From positions 20,511,295 to 20,575,294 of the forward strand of contig NC_081154.1 of NCBI RefSeq assembly GCF_958295425.1: 64,000 bases of DNA. The letters run 5' to 3'. The position numbers were made by a program, and so were the translations under genes. Below the pieces are notes generated by a model that was not told where the DNA came from, searched no databases, and saw nothing but the letters and a program-made list of their open reading frames with translations. The DNA comes from Solea solea. Its lineage: Eukaryota; Chordata; Actinopteri; Pleuronectiformes; Soleidae. Shown here in pieces: positions 1 through 13,151 of the stretch; positions within the stretch are counted from its first letter, which is position 1, and every line of letters begins with the position of its first letter.

Positions 1-62
1 AAAAAAAACAACTAAATTACAGTAACGAGAGTAAATGTAACTCGTTACTTTCCACCCCTGCC
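1..62. repeat. terminal fragment of a dispersed repeat
   Basis: The window opens with an A-run followed by a short imperfect palindrome (TAACGAGAGTAAATG then AACTCGTTACTTTCCACC). This type of segment is often found at the ends of short fish DNA transposons. Only one end lies in the window, so the family cannot be named. Confidence 0.35.
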
Positions 63-275
63 TGTGTTCAGGTAACTTGTGTGTGTCATGTTCAGGATGT
101 GTGTGTTTGGGTCAGCTGCTGGCCGTGTGTGATCACCTCTCCCTCACACTCAGTGATGATGATCAGCACAGGTGCAGGGATCAATGAATTCAGTGATATT
201 ATTGAATCAATGACTTTGTTGCTTCTAACTCACACAATTCACTTGTGTCACTTGTGTGTCTCGTCGTCTCTCCAG

Positions 276-427
276 CTGTGGAAGGTTACGCCGTACAGAA
301 GTCGGTACCATGCGGCTCAGTGGAGGACACTCAGGAGAATCGCACCGTGCTGCAGGGAATCCGGAAAGAGCGAGTCCTTATGAGACAGGAACTGAAGAGA
401 TACACTTTATTCTCACACAGATTATAA
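276..427 (+). CDS. last coding exon of an unrecognised gene (partial)
   Basis: A pyrimidine-rich acceptor ending CTCTCCAG lies at 266-275. After it, one frame stays open for about 50 codons to a TAA at 425-427. The peptide is hydrophilic and basic near its end (it contains VLMRQELKRYTLFSHRL). A plus-strand AATAAA follows at 553-558, as expected for a terminal exon. The gene therefore ends here and runs tail-to-tail with eif3c. I do not recognise the protein. The other two frames also stay open for part of the exon, so the frame choice rests on the longest extension, the acceptor and the poly(A) signal. The upstream exons lie outside the window. Confidence 0.45.
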
Positions 428-552
428 TCCTGATGAGGATTATATGGAGAAGATGAGACTGTTAAGTGATGAAAAAAGTAGTTCAATTAAAGAAAGATGA
501 AACCTGCAACAGGTGGAATATTGATTTGAATGACTTCAACTAAGATTAGGAC

Positions 553-558
553 AATAAA
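553..558 (+). terminator. poly(A) signal of the plus-strand gene
   Basis: AATAAA about 125 bp after the stop codon of the last exon at 276-427. Confidence 0.45.
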
Positions 559-783
559 GTGTAACATTCTACTTCTCACAAGCTGTAGAAAGCAAGACAC
601 ACGTTTATCTAACTGAGCCATACATGTAGATAATGAGTGACCCTGCTGAGGAGCAGCAGTACATCCTGTCAATCATTCAAAAAGAGTCATCATTTCAAAA
701 TGCATCTTAAATACTGAAAATACTCCTGTGTCTTTAAATCCTGCCTCATAGCCTGAGAAAAAAGGAAAACTGACACTTCACTC

Positions 784-802
784 TTTATTCATTGACTTTA
801 TT
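784..802 (-). terminator. eif3c: eif3c poly(A) signals
   Basis: Two AATAAA hexamers on the minus strand (784-789 and 797-802) lie just downstream of the eif3c stop codon at 813-815. They define a very short 3' UTR. Confidence 0.6.
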
Positions 803-812
803 AAAGCATCCT

Positions 813-3800
813 TCAGTAATTGCCCTGGTTCTGGTTTCTGTAGCCTCCTCTCTGGTAGCCTGACTTATTCTGCTGGTAGCCACCTTTCTGATCTGTGAAC
901 ATGAAAAAGAACAACAAAGATTCAATTAGTTTTAAATGTAATGATGAAACAGTCTTCTTCATAACCGTCGTGACTTACCTCCTCCTCTCTGGTAGCCTGA
1001 CTTATTCTGCTGGTAACCTCCCTTCTGATCTGTAACACAAACACAAACACAAACACAACAAACCGTGACCACTGTGACTTCAACAAGGAGGAAGGAAACA
1101 TACTAATGAACCCTCTTATGAAAATGCAGACTTAGTGTTGGATTCCACTCATTACTACCTTTCATTTAGGGACAACAAGACTTTAGCTTGTGTTCGCTTT
1201 CCTATTTGGCTTAAAGACCATGGTGGGGAATTACAGAGGAGCTGTGAAGTCCAGCAGAGAAGCTGCACATTTTAAATGAGTGCTGGACCTGCTCAACACA
1301 CACACACACAATCTTGTTTTTTCATATCTCAGTGAGGACATCTGTTTTAAAGTGCATTAAGCTTTTCTTTTTCAGCTATATTTGTCTAGTCTCCATCTCC
1401 TCTCCTTCCTTCCTTCCTTCCTTGTGTAACCTGAGCCCACCCTACTGTCCTCATGGTCATTGACACTGTGCAGGTGTGTAGTTAAGCTGCGACGGGGCTT
1501 CAGGGAAACTCAGTGAACCGTCACCTCTGTTGAAGTAGCCTCCGTAGATGCCCTGTTTGAGGTCAAACACGCGCTCGTTGTTCTCCACCAGGCTACCCAG
1601 TTTCTCGGCCAGCTGCAGGGCCATGTTCTGCAGGGAGGTGGGCTCCGTGCGGTGCATCACCACCGTCTGTGTGGGCTGGTCCAGTGACGCCTGTTAGAAG
1701 AACACAAGGATCATTTCAAGTCCTTTTACTGGAAGAGACAAACACTGCAGATTGTGATTAGGATTAAGAAGAGAGCACTGAAACTGTGACACCCACCATC
1801 AACTCCTCATTGATGATCATCTTACTGATGATGCTGTGAACTGTGGGGATCTCCAACTCAAACATCTCAGACAGAGTCTGCATGCTGGAGGACACAAGGA
1901 CACACATTTGTCACTTTGAGGGTATCTCAGGTTTGCAATCACACCAGCAGGTGGAGCCACACTAATTAAAGCTCCTTCTGGTGCAGTGGATACAGAATAA
2001 AGTAGTAGTCATACCTGATGGAGTCATACACGCTGCTGTACGTGAACAGGTAAGTCCTCAGTGACTCCTCCTGGATCTTCCTGTAACATGGATTCAAATG
2101 AACATGATTATGACCGAGCTGAATGAGACAGACACATATTACTGCATGAGATAAAAGAGCATGAATGTTGGTTCTCACCTGACAAGCATCTCACGCACTC
2201 TCTGAGTCTCAGGAAACAGGTCCCACACCTTACAGTTCATCTTCTCATTGATGATGAATGAGTGACAGGTCCTCCAGTCTCCCATCTTCATGGCCTTGCT
2301 GGCAGCTACCACATGCTCCCTCATGCTCTCTGGGGGCCCTGGAGGAGAAACAGTGACACAATGTCAACAGTGCTGTGTAGGACTAATGTAACAGGGCTGT
2401 TAGACGTCACATACCCAGTAGAGGCTGTCTCTCTCCCACCCTGAGCTGGTGGTGGAACTGCTTGCTGATCATCCTGCGGCGTGCGTCAAACTCATGAGCA
2501 GCCATATACGGGATCTCCAGCAACATGGCTGAGACCAGGTACACACACTCCAGCAGCTCCAGGTTGATGTGCATGTGGAAGGGCACCTGTTCAGAGAGGG
2601 GGATGACCATCATGTTACACTGGGCAATATGAACCACAGTATGTGTGTGTGTGACATGATCATTACTAAACCAAAGCGCCTCTCGATGAGGTCCAGTATC
2701 AGAATTGAAGGCACTCATTTATTCAATAAGATTCAAATCAGAGAAAAGACTCAGTGACTTTCCTGCTTCTTAGAGACTTACCTGTCTTCTCTTTTCAATC
2801 TTCTCCTGCTCAGCGTTCCTCTCCTGCATGTTCCTCATGAGCAAACCCTGACCGAGCAGCTCTTTGGCGCGGCCAGAAGACTGGATGTCCAACAGGGCAT
2901 TGTGGGCGTCTTTTATCATGCCCTGCCTGAAAGCACAGATGCCCAGTTGGACCATGGTTCTGTTGTACAGGATCTAAACAAACAAACAAACAGGTGGTCA
3001 GTTACAGTCACAGTGAGGCCTGACTCTCTTCAGTGCTCTTGTGTAGCGTTGCGTCTGCAGACCGACCTGTACGGGCGGGTCAGCGTGCTGAATGTTGTCC
3101 TGCAGGTGGCTCATCAGCATCAGGTCTCGGGCCTGGTACCAGCGTGAATGCAGAGCGTGGTGATAGATGTGGCAGAGGATGGCGCAGGTGCGGATACGGT
3201 CCGTGCGATCCTTGGCGTAGATGAACTTGCAGAGGCGATCCATGATGATGGCGCTGTCGTCGCTCTCGCTCTCCTCTTGGTCCTGCTCAGACTACACAGC
3301 ACGTTATATAGAGAAACATGTCACTTCCTGCCCTTCTCTTAATCACCTTATTGTATTTGGACGATCTTTAAAATGTATATCAAAACAAATGTTCTTATTT
3401 CTCTATAACATGTGTGATTTTCTCACCTTGGTCTCTCCCTGGAGGCCGAGGCTGCGCCGGTGGGCCTTGTAGTCAAACTTGTAGTAGGTGTGCATGATCC
3501 TGCGCAGGTAAACGCGGCAAATCTCCTCTGTGGAGCCCTTGTTCTCCAAATAGTTTAGCAGCCGGTCAATGATGCCACAAACTCTTCCCTCGTCTTTCAG
3601 ATTGTCAACATATTCTATAAAGTGGGAGCAAATAAATAAATGTCAAAATGCTTATCCAATAATCTATTATTCCCTTTTACCTGGGATGTGAGATACGAGA
3701 CAAGAGCTTTAGATGTTACATAAATGCTTCAACAAGTGCATTAGACGTGAGCGACGCACGCTGCAGTAACCATGTCAGTTGTGAGGAAAAAAACAAAAAG

Positions 3801-6800
3801 AAAACGGCCATGAAAAGTGTTACCAAGGCATTTCTACTGTTCACCACTCAGGACTCTGGGCTGTAATCAACCAAATTAATTCTTGGTCGACTGAAGCCCT
3901 GAAATTTCGACTCAAATCGACTAGTCGGCTTCGCGACTGAGACGCAAACAGATCGCTGCCGTTGTTGCGGGCGAGTGTGTCTGCAGATATACAACAAATC
4001 AACGATTATTAGACTAAATCTTGGAAATATGACAATTCTGATATGATCATGTACTCAAAACAGACGGAGCAACATAAAGAAGACAAGTTAGCTTAGCATT
4101 TGGATATGATTGTAGTCGAGCTGTGATATGAAAAGTGTTGCTGGCAAACTTTGCATTCGACTTTATCGTCATCTGTTTTTGTAAAACGCTGCCACACTGT
4201 GACGTCTGTGACATGGATGTTAGAGGACGACTGACTGTCGCTCAACATGAAATAAAACCACCAACATACTTTAATCTATCTGCCTCTTGTGGGTTGGGCT
4301 AATCATAAAACACTGAAAACAAGGGGGGTGTTCTCTGAAGACATGCTCCATTAGCACTTGGTACATTCCTCCAGATGAAATCAAATGAACAAAGACTGTA
4401 TGAAATTACCACGGAAGAAAGTGGACTTATCGGAATGTGAGTGGAACCAGTCGACAAGACTGGATCTGTTGAATAACTCACCTTGAGAATGGGGATCTGT
4501 GTTCTGCATGATCTTGGTAAATTCTTCATCCATTCTTTCCACCAGTGTCAAGACGCAGCCACGCACCCTGAACGGCTGCAAACGCACAACAAATACATAT
4601 ATCAACTGTATTTCTATGCACCAACACTGCTGTATATGTTATGTGTGCACCACTAACAATATTAAAACTCAGGCTGTGGCTGAACAGTTTATGTTCTGTT
4701 TGTTTTCTCTGGACTTTATTAATCTCTTTTTATGGAAATTCTTTCTCTGCATTTAACCCATCCAGAATATATCCACATCTAAAATATACAAATGACGCAG
4801 CTTCCACAAGTGAAAACTTTGCCTTTCTTTGCCTTACTATGCCAAGTCCTTGGAGATGATCAAGTCAAGTCACATTTTATTTATATAGCACATATACAAA
4901 CGGCTGAGCCGCAACCAAAGTGCTTCACAGAAAGTGCTTAAGTGCTAAATACAAAAAAGACTTAAAAAAAAGAAAAGGGTTAGAAGACGAAGACTGAGTT
5001 AGACAATTTAAAAAGACACTAGTCAAAGGCAAGGGAAAAAAGGTGGGTCTTGAACTGGGAAATTATTTAAAGACTGGGCCGCCCAGATGTGATGATGCAT
5101 GTTGTAATTGAGATTGAGCTTTGGCTTGGTGCTCTCACCAACCACAACAAGCTGCACCATAAAAATATCAGCAATGAAATCAAGAACCATAAAAGAAAAT
5201 ACCTGGTCAGAGATGCTTAGGGTCTCACTGTCCTCCGCTATGTTCTCTCCAATGAAGATGTTGCTGTTCTCAAAGAGGATGTCCAGCATCTCGTCAATAC
5301 ACTCCAGACACTTTTTCCACATATCAGCCTAAAGACAAGAGGTTCTTTTGTTAGAAAACATCGAAGCATTCATGACTTTTAATGGAGGAAAAATATAACT
5401 ATATTTAACGGTTCTTTGTTGAATTAAAATCCTTCAGATTCATCTTTCTCCAGGTTGTAACGTTTAGTAAAGACGTGTTACATACCTTCATGAATGCTGC
5501 CAAGTTGGGGTTGTAGTCATACAGGGAGGCAATGATGTTGATCTTAATCTTGACCAGGATTCCTTGACCCAGGTTATGCTCATTACATATGCCTGCCAGT
5601 GCATGCAGCAGTTCAATTTGGGCAGCCCTGTTAAATGGACAATAAATGATTGTTTTTATAATTTCCTCATGACTTAAACAGTGATAGTTGAAGCTTCTGA
5701 AGTTAGGTCACATAAGGTACTGACAGTCAACTCTCTGTACAAGCCCTCTTTGTGCTGCTGGGAACCGGACTGAGGCCCTCAACTAAGCTTTATCTTCAAA
5801 CCCTAACACCCGCGCTCTCCCAGAGAAGCTCTGGGTAAAAAAAATGAGTGGAACAGGATCACGAGAAAACAGAAAGCCGAGAGAATATATTGATGCTGGA
5901 GATCAACGGACGCAAGAATTGTGAAGCTGCTATCAAATAAGGGTGTTGATTTCAGTAAATATGAACTCCCAATGCTGCAAATTCAACTAATGACCATTTT
6001 CAGTTCTTTACAACCTATAAAATGTTTTGAAACTGTTGTTAGGTAATAATTTGGAACAGTGCTTTTCATCGATATATAATAATTGAACATTTTTCATGAC
6101 CCATTAAAAATGACTTTTATTCTAAACTCATAAACTTATTATATCTTATTTTAAGCACTACAGTTATCAATCAGACCACAGAGGAAAATAGTAATGTCAA
6201 GCACGTTCATGAGATTTAGAACTCGGTTATGTCTTTGTAATGTTTAGATGTTTTATCATACGGCAGCATGACATCATTATCATAGCAGCAGATGATGTTG
6301 ATTGCCGTGCCGTACAGCGCGTGTAATCCAGGGGGTGTGAGTGAATAAGTTTGTTGATGGTAAGCAATAAGCTCTTGGTGGGTAATTTGCAGGTGACATT
6401 GTCGTGACTGTGGTCTGACTTTAAGTAACCAGCCACACTGGCGAGGTAGTGTGTCCTTTGTTTTTTTACTAACGATCTCCTCGCGTTGCCGCTTATTCTT
6501 GCCTGTGTTCACTCGATGTTCACGTGCTGCTGCTGTTGTGAGTGAGACGCGGGGAAGAGGATGTGACTGTGACTGTTCAGTCTACAGGCTGCAACATGGA
6601 GTGAGTCTGTTCATGCAACCAAACCTGATTCATCTATTTTTCTAGCACTTTTTTGTTTTGTTCCCCTAACAAAGTTCAGTCACTTTATCGAACATTTGTT
6701 CTATTGATATCAGGGAAGTGTCCATCGCGATACATATTGTTATCGTATTATCACCCAGCCCTAGCACTACGCGATCGCTATTTGGTCAAGGACAAATGTT

Positions 6801-9800
6801 TTAACCATAGGATCTATACCTGGTTAAGAATGTGGCCACCACATGTTTCCAGTCTCATCTCTAGTTTAAAAGTGCCTTTTCCAAGTGGAAACTAAAGTTT
6901 GTAAGCTACTCACTCTGCCACACCAGAGTCCAAAGAGAAAATTCTCATTGTTAGCTCACTGGAACATGGGAGCTGCATAAATGCTCTCTTAGAGCAACAT
7001 TAAGCAGAAGACATTTTCTTTGGATACCATAAGCAGCTAGGTGTAGGTTTTACTTGGTAAGCCTTTTGTAAAATGGCTAAAATCTGTTTCTTAAAGTGTC
7101 CTACAGGCAGCCATGTTTTCAGTGAGGGCAAGCGTCAATCAAGACATGAAAGAAAGTGGTGATTTTCTACACGTATGGACATTATTTTAAGTCACAGAGA
7201 CTCTAATTTCTTGCATTTTAAAAGGGTAACACGTTATCAATGCCAGTTGTTTAATATATGAAAAAAAGATGACATTTTCAGTAAAATGTTACCTGTCTGT
7301 GCCCTTTTTGCCTCTTGCTTGCAGGATCTCATTCAGCTTCTTCACCACCACTGGTACATTGATCTCTGTGCCTTTGGCAAACATCTTGGGCTTTTCCTGA
7401 TGAATTAAACAAAATTATATACACAGATTATTTCCAATCCAATAACATCCATAAACAATTGTATAGCCTCAGATTTATGTCAAAAGTCATGAGCAGTAAA
7501 ACATGCTCACGAGCAAATAATATTTCTGCGTATGTGCAGTAATATTGTCTCACTCTGTGGCAGAATCTTGTGTCAGTAACAGAAATCATGACGGCAGAAT
7601 GTCTAAAAAGTATCACAGTCTCTTTACCTTGACCATGGGGGCGCCTCCCTTCACCTTCTCCCAGCCTCCCTCAACCTCCTCTCCTTCTTCCTCAATTTCC
7701 TCCTCTAGCCGCTCCTTCTTCTTGAGCTTCTTCTTCTTGCTGACCTTCTTTTCAGTGGACTTCTCACTCTCCTGGGTCCTGAGGACCGACACAAGAGTGA
7801 TGATGTAAACAAAGTTTGCGAGATCGTATCCAAAAGGAAGTCATTGAAATTCTCTCACAAGACACGATGCATTACACCCACTTCATCTTTTGAAATGTAA
7901 TGGATAGTTTGAAAAAGCAAAGTTGGACGATAAACACTGGATCGATTGTTTTTGAGTTTTGAAACTAAGAAATGAGACTTACTTCTTGAGGAAGACCAAA
8001 GCCAGGGAGGAACTCTTTCCCTCTCCTTCATCTGAGCTCTCACTGCCACTATCTACAGTGTCTGAGCCCCAGTCTTCAGCATCCTCATCGTCGTCACTGG
8101 AAGACGACTCATCCTGTCAGGGAAAAAAAACATTTGCTCAGGCGTCTCCTCACACTGGAGTTCATGTTTGTCATGGACCAGGTTTGGGGATTCTTGTATC
8201 TTGCATCTTCTTACCCCGGATCCCTTGGCAGACTTGAGGAACTTGCTGGCATCTGGAACAGGCTCAGGCTTCTTCTTCAAAAAGGCCTTGGCTGATACAC
8301 CTTCATCACCTTCCTCTGTCTCACTTTCAGAGGAGGAGCCTTTGAAAGAAAATGATGATGAATAACACACAATATTTGCACTTAGACCATTATTATGCTA
8401 TAAATTTCAGCTGGAATCTTGATAGCAAACAAAAACTGTTTTTAGGAATTGTAAAGCTATTCCAACTCTCAAGTAGGAACTTGTTCACAAAACTGTAAAC
8501 AAGGGATAATCAGCAAATTTTGACTTTATCCAATCAACTAGGTGGAGGCTGGTTTTAACGGTTGAATCGATTATTGATTGATAAATTATTGCTAACTATT
8601 CTGATAATTGATTATTTTGTTTGAGTGTTGTTGTTTTTTAATAATGAGATTTCTGATATTTCAGCTCCTTAAATGTGAATATTTCCTGTTTTCTTTGTTC
8701 CATATAACAGAACTCACTAAAACCCAATCATGTTTGAGAACATCATTTTGAGGTTTGGAAAACACACAACATCAAAGACGTTAAGATGGCTAGTTTTATA
8801 AAGTTCTCTGAAACTTACCAGATTCCTCTGGCTCTTTCTCCTCCTCTTCATCTGCAGACTCTTGTGGGTTCTAATAGACACAGAAAAGACAGCAGGATTT
8901 TTAATTTAACATTGCAATCACGATTAATCAGCCCTGCCCAGTACGAGACATCAGATGACATGACCGGTCAAAGTGATACTTCACCGATTTGCATTTAGCT
9001 TTGTGTTACTAGAATAGGAAAACACCATAGAGTTGAAAAATTGGGATTCCCAACCTCAGTTTTCCCTGAGTCGAGAAATATCTTCTTTCTTTTTTGTTAC
9101 GTGGCCACCAGTGACACTTGGTCCAAGCCTTGGTCTGAGGATTGAAACTGCAACGCTAATTCCACACTTTTAGACCCTTGTAGGGGGACGGGACCTCATT
9201 CCCAGAATGTAAACAGTTATGCTAACAGGACCAAGTGTATACAAAGCTAAATGCAAATCGGTGAAGTATTCCTTTAAGTTTCAATGAAGACTGGTTAAGT
9301 CCATACTTGAAAGTGAGTTTTCTGAATTACCTCCTTGTATGCAGCTATTTCCGTTTCATAATCTCTGTTGTACTTGCGGATCTTCTGACGCAGTGTACTG
9401 AGGGCTTTTGCGTTGTTCTTGTTCATCTTCTTCTTGCCCTCTTTGTCCTCCCAGAGCTGGAAAGAAAATCATATTAATGGGACACTAAACACAGCAGACT
9501 GAACTAACTAGGGATATCACCCACATCTTTTCCTGCAAACCAACATGACAACCAAGTTTAATAACAAAGTTAGCAGGGGTGTAACGGTGTTAGAGACACG
9601 CTTCAGTGCCTCGGTTTTGACATCAGTTGGGTACATTTTCGGTATGGAAACATGGGTCTGTCTGTATCTTTATCAATCTTTATTATAGAGCTGAAACAAT
9701 TAATCGGTTAATCGATTACTAATTTAAGCGACGACTATATTGATAATCGATTAATCGGTTTTTCATGATTAAAACAAGATTTCTGATTGTTTTAGCTTCT

Positions 9801-10790
9801 TAAATGTGAGCATTTTCTTTATTTCTTTGCTCTGGATAACAATGAACGACATACATTCCTACTAATCCCTAGGGGAAGCATTACCATATCCAAAGAAAAT
9901 CATTTGGCTTTCTACACTGCTGCTGCAATTCACTGGGAAACCAACGTTTTCCCAACAGCAAAGCTGAAGGAGCTCCTCAAGCCGCGGCTTCTCACTTGCA
10001 GTCTCCATCTGTGCCGACGTTACCCCAAGATTCCACTAAACGCTCCTGCTGTCCGGCCTTGTTGCATATTGCACAGTAACAGCAGAACGGAGCCGTCATG
10101 CGACGCAACATGCATGTATTGCCGCTACAGTAGGGTGGTTGCCGCTAACATAATTCAAAAATATACACGCGTGTACCAAAAATGTATTTCATACATGCCG
10201 AGGTACCGCTACACCCCTAACATTTAGTAAAGTAGTCTTGATAATTATGGCTTGAGGCACTGACCTGGTTCAGATAGTCCTCCAGGTCAGCCAGAAGCCG
10301 GATGTAGAAAGCAGGAACACCTTCTTTGTCCACGATGTTCTTGCTTTTAATGAAGGCTCGACATAACTGCTCAAACTCCTCCAGACATTTAGCCATGTCA
10401 CGGATCTTCATGGCATTGCGGATGGTTTTAATGAGGTTAGTCAACTCCTCAAATCTGCAAATGAAAAATGAATGCATTCAAATGCAAAATCTGACAACAT
10501 CTGTAAAGTTTTGTTTTTAAAGGCTTGCTGCATGACACCGACCTCTTGTCTTTGGCACTGCGCACCACTCTCTTAGTGTCCTCCTCATCATCACTAAGAA
10601 GCAACGACCTGTGAAGACAATACATGTGTGTGAGACCTCACTCAAACGTACAGTTAGTCATGTGGATGGGATTTAGATAAAGTTGCACTGACTGCTTGAA
10701 TGTTGCCCCGGATGCTTTAGGGGTGATCTCGTCGGCAGACGAGGACTCCTCTGACTCACTGTCAGACCCGGTGGCAAAGAAACGGGACAT
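813..10790 (-). CDS. eif3c: eukaryotic translation initiation factor 3 subunit C
   Basis: eIF3c is a core scaffold subunit of the cytosolic eIF3 complex; it binds the 40S subunit and helps assemble the 43S pre-initiation complex. Coding exons, 5' to 3' on the minus strand: 10693-10790, 10543-10608, 10265-10454, 9331-9456, 8819-8870, 8215-8339, 7983-8113, 7628-7778, 7293-7396, 5486-5627, 5203-5328, 4482-4575, 3427-3614, 3067-3291, 2782-2973, 2415-2586, 2179-2338, 2015-2080, 1797-1884, 1525-1690, 979-1029, 813-892. All have AG/GT borders and together give 2793 nt, 930 residues plus stop, close to the usual vertebrate length. The start [15 protein letters not shown] is the family's N-terminus. 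Acidic Ser/Asp-rich stretches and a Lys-rich segment follow, then the long helical region and PCI domain ([40 protein letters not shown]). The C-terminus ends in Gly/Tyr/Gln repeats. Odd: a 17-codon repeat in the tail lies on two consecutive exons. Confidence 0.96.
979..1029 (-). other. eif3c: duplicated eif3c C-terminal mini-exon
   Basis: This 51-nt exon encodes the repeat [16 protein letters not shown]. The final exon (813-892) starts with the same residues before ending RNQNQGNY and the stop. Both have consensus splice sites and the same phase, so including or skipping the mini-exon keeps the frame. It is best explained by tandem duplication of the last exon. Confidence 0.8.
3850..4260. 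repeat. intronic DNA with repeat-like segments
   Basis: The eif3c intron between 3614 and 4482 contains a TCGACTAGTCGG-type segment and other TE-like sequence. I could not define termini, and it has no coding potential. Confidence 0.3.
4858..4990 (+). repeat. retroelement 3'-tail fragment in eif3c intron
   Basis: The motif CACATTTTATTTATATAGCAC followed by AAAGTGCTTCACAG and an A-rich end resembles the 3' tails of fish LINE/SINE families. A related motif occurs at 13395-13500. Confidence 0.45.
5628..7292. other. large eif3c intron with repeat remnants
   Basis: No exon is visible here. Near 6720-6770 there is a block ending CACCCAGCCCTAGCAC that resembles one end of the TAGGGCTGGGC-ended transposon at 12543-13146. 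The rest is unassigned AT-rich intron. Confidence 0.4.
8540..8775. repeat. AATCGATTAATC-type dispersed repeat, copy 1
   Basis: A palindromic segment rich in AATCGATTATTGATTG is followed by TTTCAGCTCCTTAAATGTGAATATTT. The same arrangement recurs at 9690-9860 and 55393-55650, so this is one interspersed family with three copies here. Confidence 0.5.
8972..9272. mobile_element. short inverted-repeat transposon (MITE) in eif3c intron
   Basis: The left end GATACTTCACCGATTTGCAT is matched in reverse complement by the right end ATGCAAATCGGTGAAGTATT; the TIRs run about 33 bp. There is no coding capacity. The target duplication was not resolved. Confidence 0.7.
9574..10219. mobile_element. hAT-like non-autonomous transposon in eif3c intron
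   Basis: The ends CAGGGGTGTAACGG and CCGCTACACCCCTA are imperfect inverted repeats. The flanking octamers AAAGTTAG and ACATTTAG agree at 6 of 8 positions, compatible with an old hAT 8-bp target duplication. It carries an AATCGATTAATC-type repeat inside (9690-9860), so it is a nested insertion. Confidence 0.5.
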
Positions 10791-10812
10791 GGTTGAGATA
10801 ATTTGTCAAGCT

Positions 10813-12029
10813 GCAAAGACAGAAAATGGGATGTTTTTAAGAAAAAAACAAACACTTATCATATACCATATAAGTACACTTAATCATGCATGCACAAACT
10901 ATTTTGACTCTTATAACTAACCACATGGATCACAACGTTTTTACTCAGAAGAATAGATTATGCTCATGAACGCAAAAATATAAGAGACTTCCAGTAAAGT
11001 ATGTGAATTTCTACTTCCCATATTAATTACAATTGGTTTATAGCGTTTGACACCACTGGTAATTGCATTAAGATCATATGTCACATAATATCATGTGATA
11101 TAATACATCTGTGTTGCATACGCTGTGAAATGACTGCAATATTATAAACAGTGATGAACTACAGTTGACTTATATCATGTCAGCTGTATCCCTCTCCCCT
11201 CCTGCATTTGTTCCGAGTGTAATGCACCGACATCAAAATTGCAGTTTAAGGGAAAAACACATTACCTCGCACAATTAAATATGACGTCATACAAGACCCT
11301 GCAACGTAATAATACATTAGGTAGTGACTCATTTTGATACGTGACAATCAATATATAAGAATGGATTAATAGAAACGCCACGTTTAATTGTATTAATCGC
11401 TTTACCAATCACTGGTGATTCCATGTCAACACAAAACAATGTAGCTGGCAGAAGCTAAAGTACAACAAATACACGTCTGAAAGAAAATAGTTCTTAACAC
11501 ACGAGACAAGTGTGCAACTCATAAACACACTGGAAAATGTTAGCTTCATTGTATCGTGCATGCTATGCTGCTACGATAGCAGTACTTGTTTCACTGTGTG
11601 AACGTGAACACGCTTTAATAATTTCACATGTGTTATTTAAAAACATGAGTCACTTTAACCGGTTAGCTTTCTTTCGCCGGTAATATCAGCATCCTCGGTC
11701 TCAGCGTGCTAACATATACGACACCCGCCACTAGCTCACACTGTTAGCACGCTCTGACAGATGGGTTAGCTCCTGAACTCTTATTGGCAATTTAAAGCAC
11801 TTTGTTTCAACAGTACCGTTTAGAATCTACGTAACATTGGTGCATGTTACAGTCTGCTGACTGCTGGCAACTAACCACCGACCGAATTCATATCAGAAAA
11901 CAGGCAGGACACGTTGCTGCTAAGCTAACTCAGAGTCCACCAGGCCTCTTCACGTGCGTAACAGGCAAAAACACTAATTTACAAGAAATAATGTTCACAT
12001 AATTCAGTAAAACATCGACGCAGACTCAC
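10813..12029 (-). other. first intron of eif3c (no gene seen)
   Basis: AT-rich DNA between the 5' UTR exon donor (12029) and the acceptor just upstream of the ATG. I see no exon, RNA gene or complete transposon. Confidence 0.55.
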
Positions 12030-12170
12030 CTATGACCGTGTGAAAGTTACCCTGGCGTGTGTCTGTCTGCTCGGAGTCGCTATAAAATCCAGTTTTGCTG
12101 CTCAACGGCCACAAAATAAAAGGCGTGCGACAGCCTCGCCGGATACTTGCGTCAGGAAAGGAAGTGCGTA
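12030..12170 (-). promoter_or_regulatory. eif3c: eif3c 5' UTR exon and promoter region
   Basis: A consensus donor on the minus strand (CGGTCATAG followed by GTGAGTC) ends a non-coding exon at 12030. Upstream lies CG-containing DNA with pyrimidine-rich tracts and GGAAG (ETS-type) motifs near 12158-12168. Many translation-factor mRNAs start with a pyrimidine tract (TOP). A TOP start is an inference here because the exact start site cannot be read. Confidence 0.55.
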
Positions 12171-12542
12171 GTAGATCTACAAGGTATAGGGATGGTTAAC
12201 ACACAGCACAGGTCACTATGTGACAAAGGAGACACACGGGCTCCACCAAGCGGCTGATTGCCAACATGTACAACATGACAGGAGTCGGAGTTCTCACTGA
12301 ATGTTTATTTCAAATACCTCACATACTGTACACACGCTATAAAGATCGCAACAACATTTGTTTTTCATTAAGAATAACTCCATATAGAGGAAGCACGTAG
12401 TTCCACGAGGCTCCGGCGATATTTCTTCAATTATCCGATTATTTTACACAATTTCGTTCCAAAAGTGTCATTTTAACGTGAGGAGACCCTGTAATCTGTA
12501 ATGTGCCTGGACAATTATTTCTTTAAAATAGCCGCCCACATG

Positions 12543-13146
12543 TAGGGCTGGGCGGTAGGGACTAGAAGTCATATCTCGATATTTTTTAGCTGAATGGCGA
12601 TACTCGATATATATCTCGATATTTTTCCTGTGATTAACATTATACCATATTAGATAAAAAACCCTTTAAAAAATAACCAAACAGTCCGTTATAAGTTGAA
12701 GCTACATGGCAAATGTCAGAGGTCACTGAAATAAAAATGTTCCTTGAAAAAAATAAACAAATCTCTTTCCTGCATGACAATAATATACAGTAATTAATTC
12801 AAAAATACAATACTGTTACAATTTTAACAGGAATAAAGATAATAATAATATAATAATAATAATAATAAGATTATAATAATAAGATACTTATTATTAGTGT
12901 TTGTGCAAAACTGCGGAAATCTGCAGAAAAAGTGTTGGTGTTGAACCCTCTCACTGCGAAAAGCCCGGGTGTTAAAACACCCACATCACCCACGGGTGCG
13001 ATGCCCCGGTGTGTGTGTGTGTGGCCCGTGTATTGTCATTTTAACGCAAAATGAACTATATTGATACAAGCGATATTGTCCCGTGTTATATCTTGTTTAG
13101 AAATATATCGATATATATTCAAATATGGAAATATGGCCCAGCCCTA
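12543..13146. mobile_element. hAT-like non-autonomous transposon
   Basis: The element starts TAGGGCTGGGC and ends GCCCAGCCCTA (perfect 11-bp inverted repeats). Flanking octamers CCCACATG and ACAACATG match at 6 of 8 positions, suggesting a hAT-type 8-bp target duplication. The interior is rich in ATATCGATAT palindromes and has an AATAAT microsatellite at 12838-12890. There is no transposase. Confidence 0.7.
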
Positions 13147-13151
13147 ACAAC

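Noticed and set aside
2262..3472. Plus-strand frames opposite eif3c
   Set aside because: They are antisense shadows of conserved eif3c exons and cross its splice sites.
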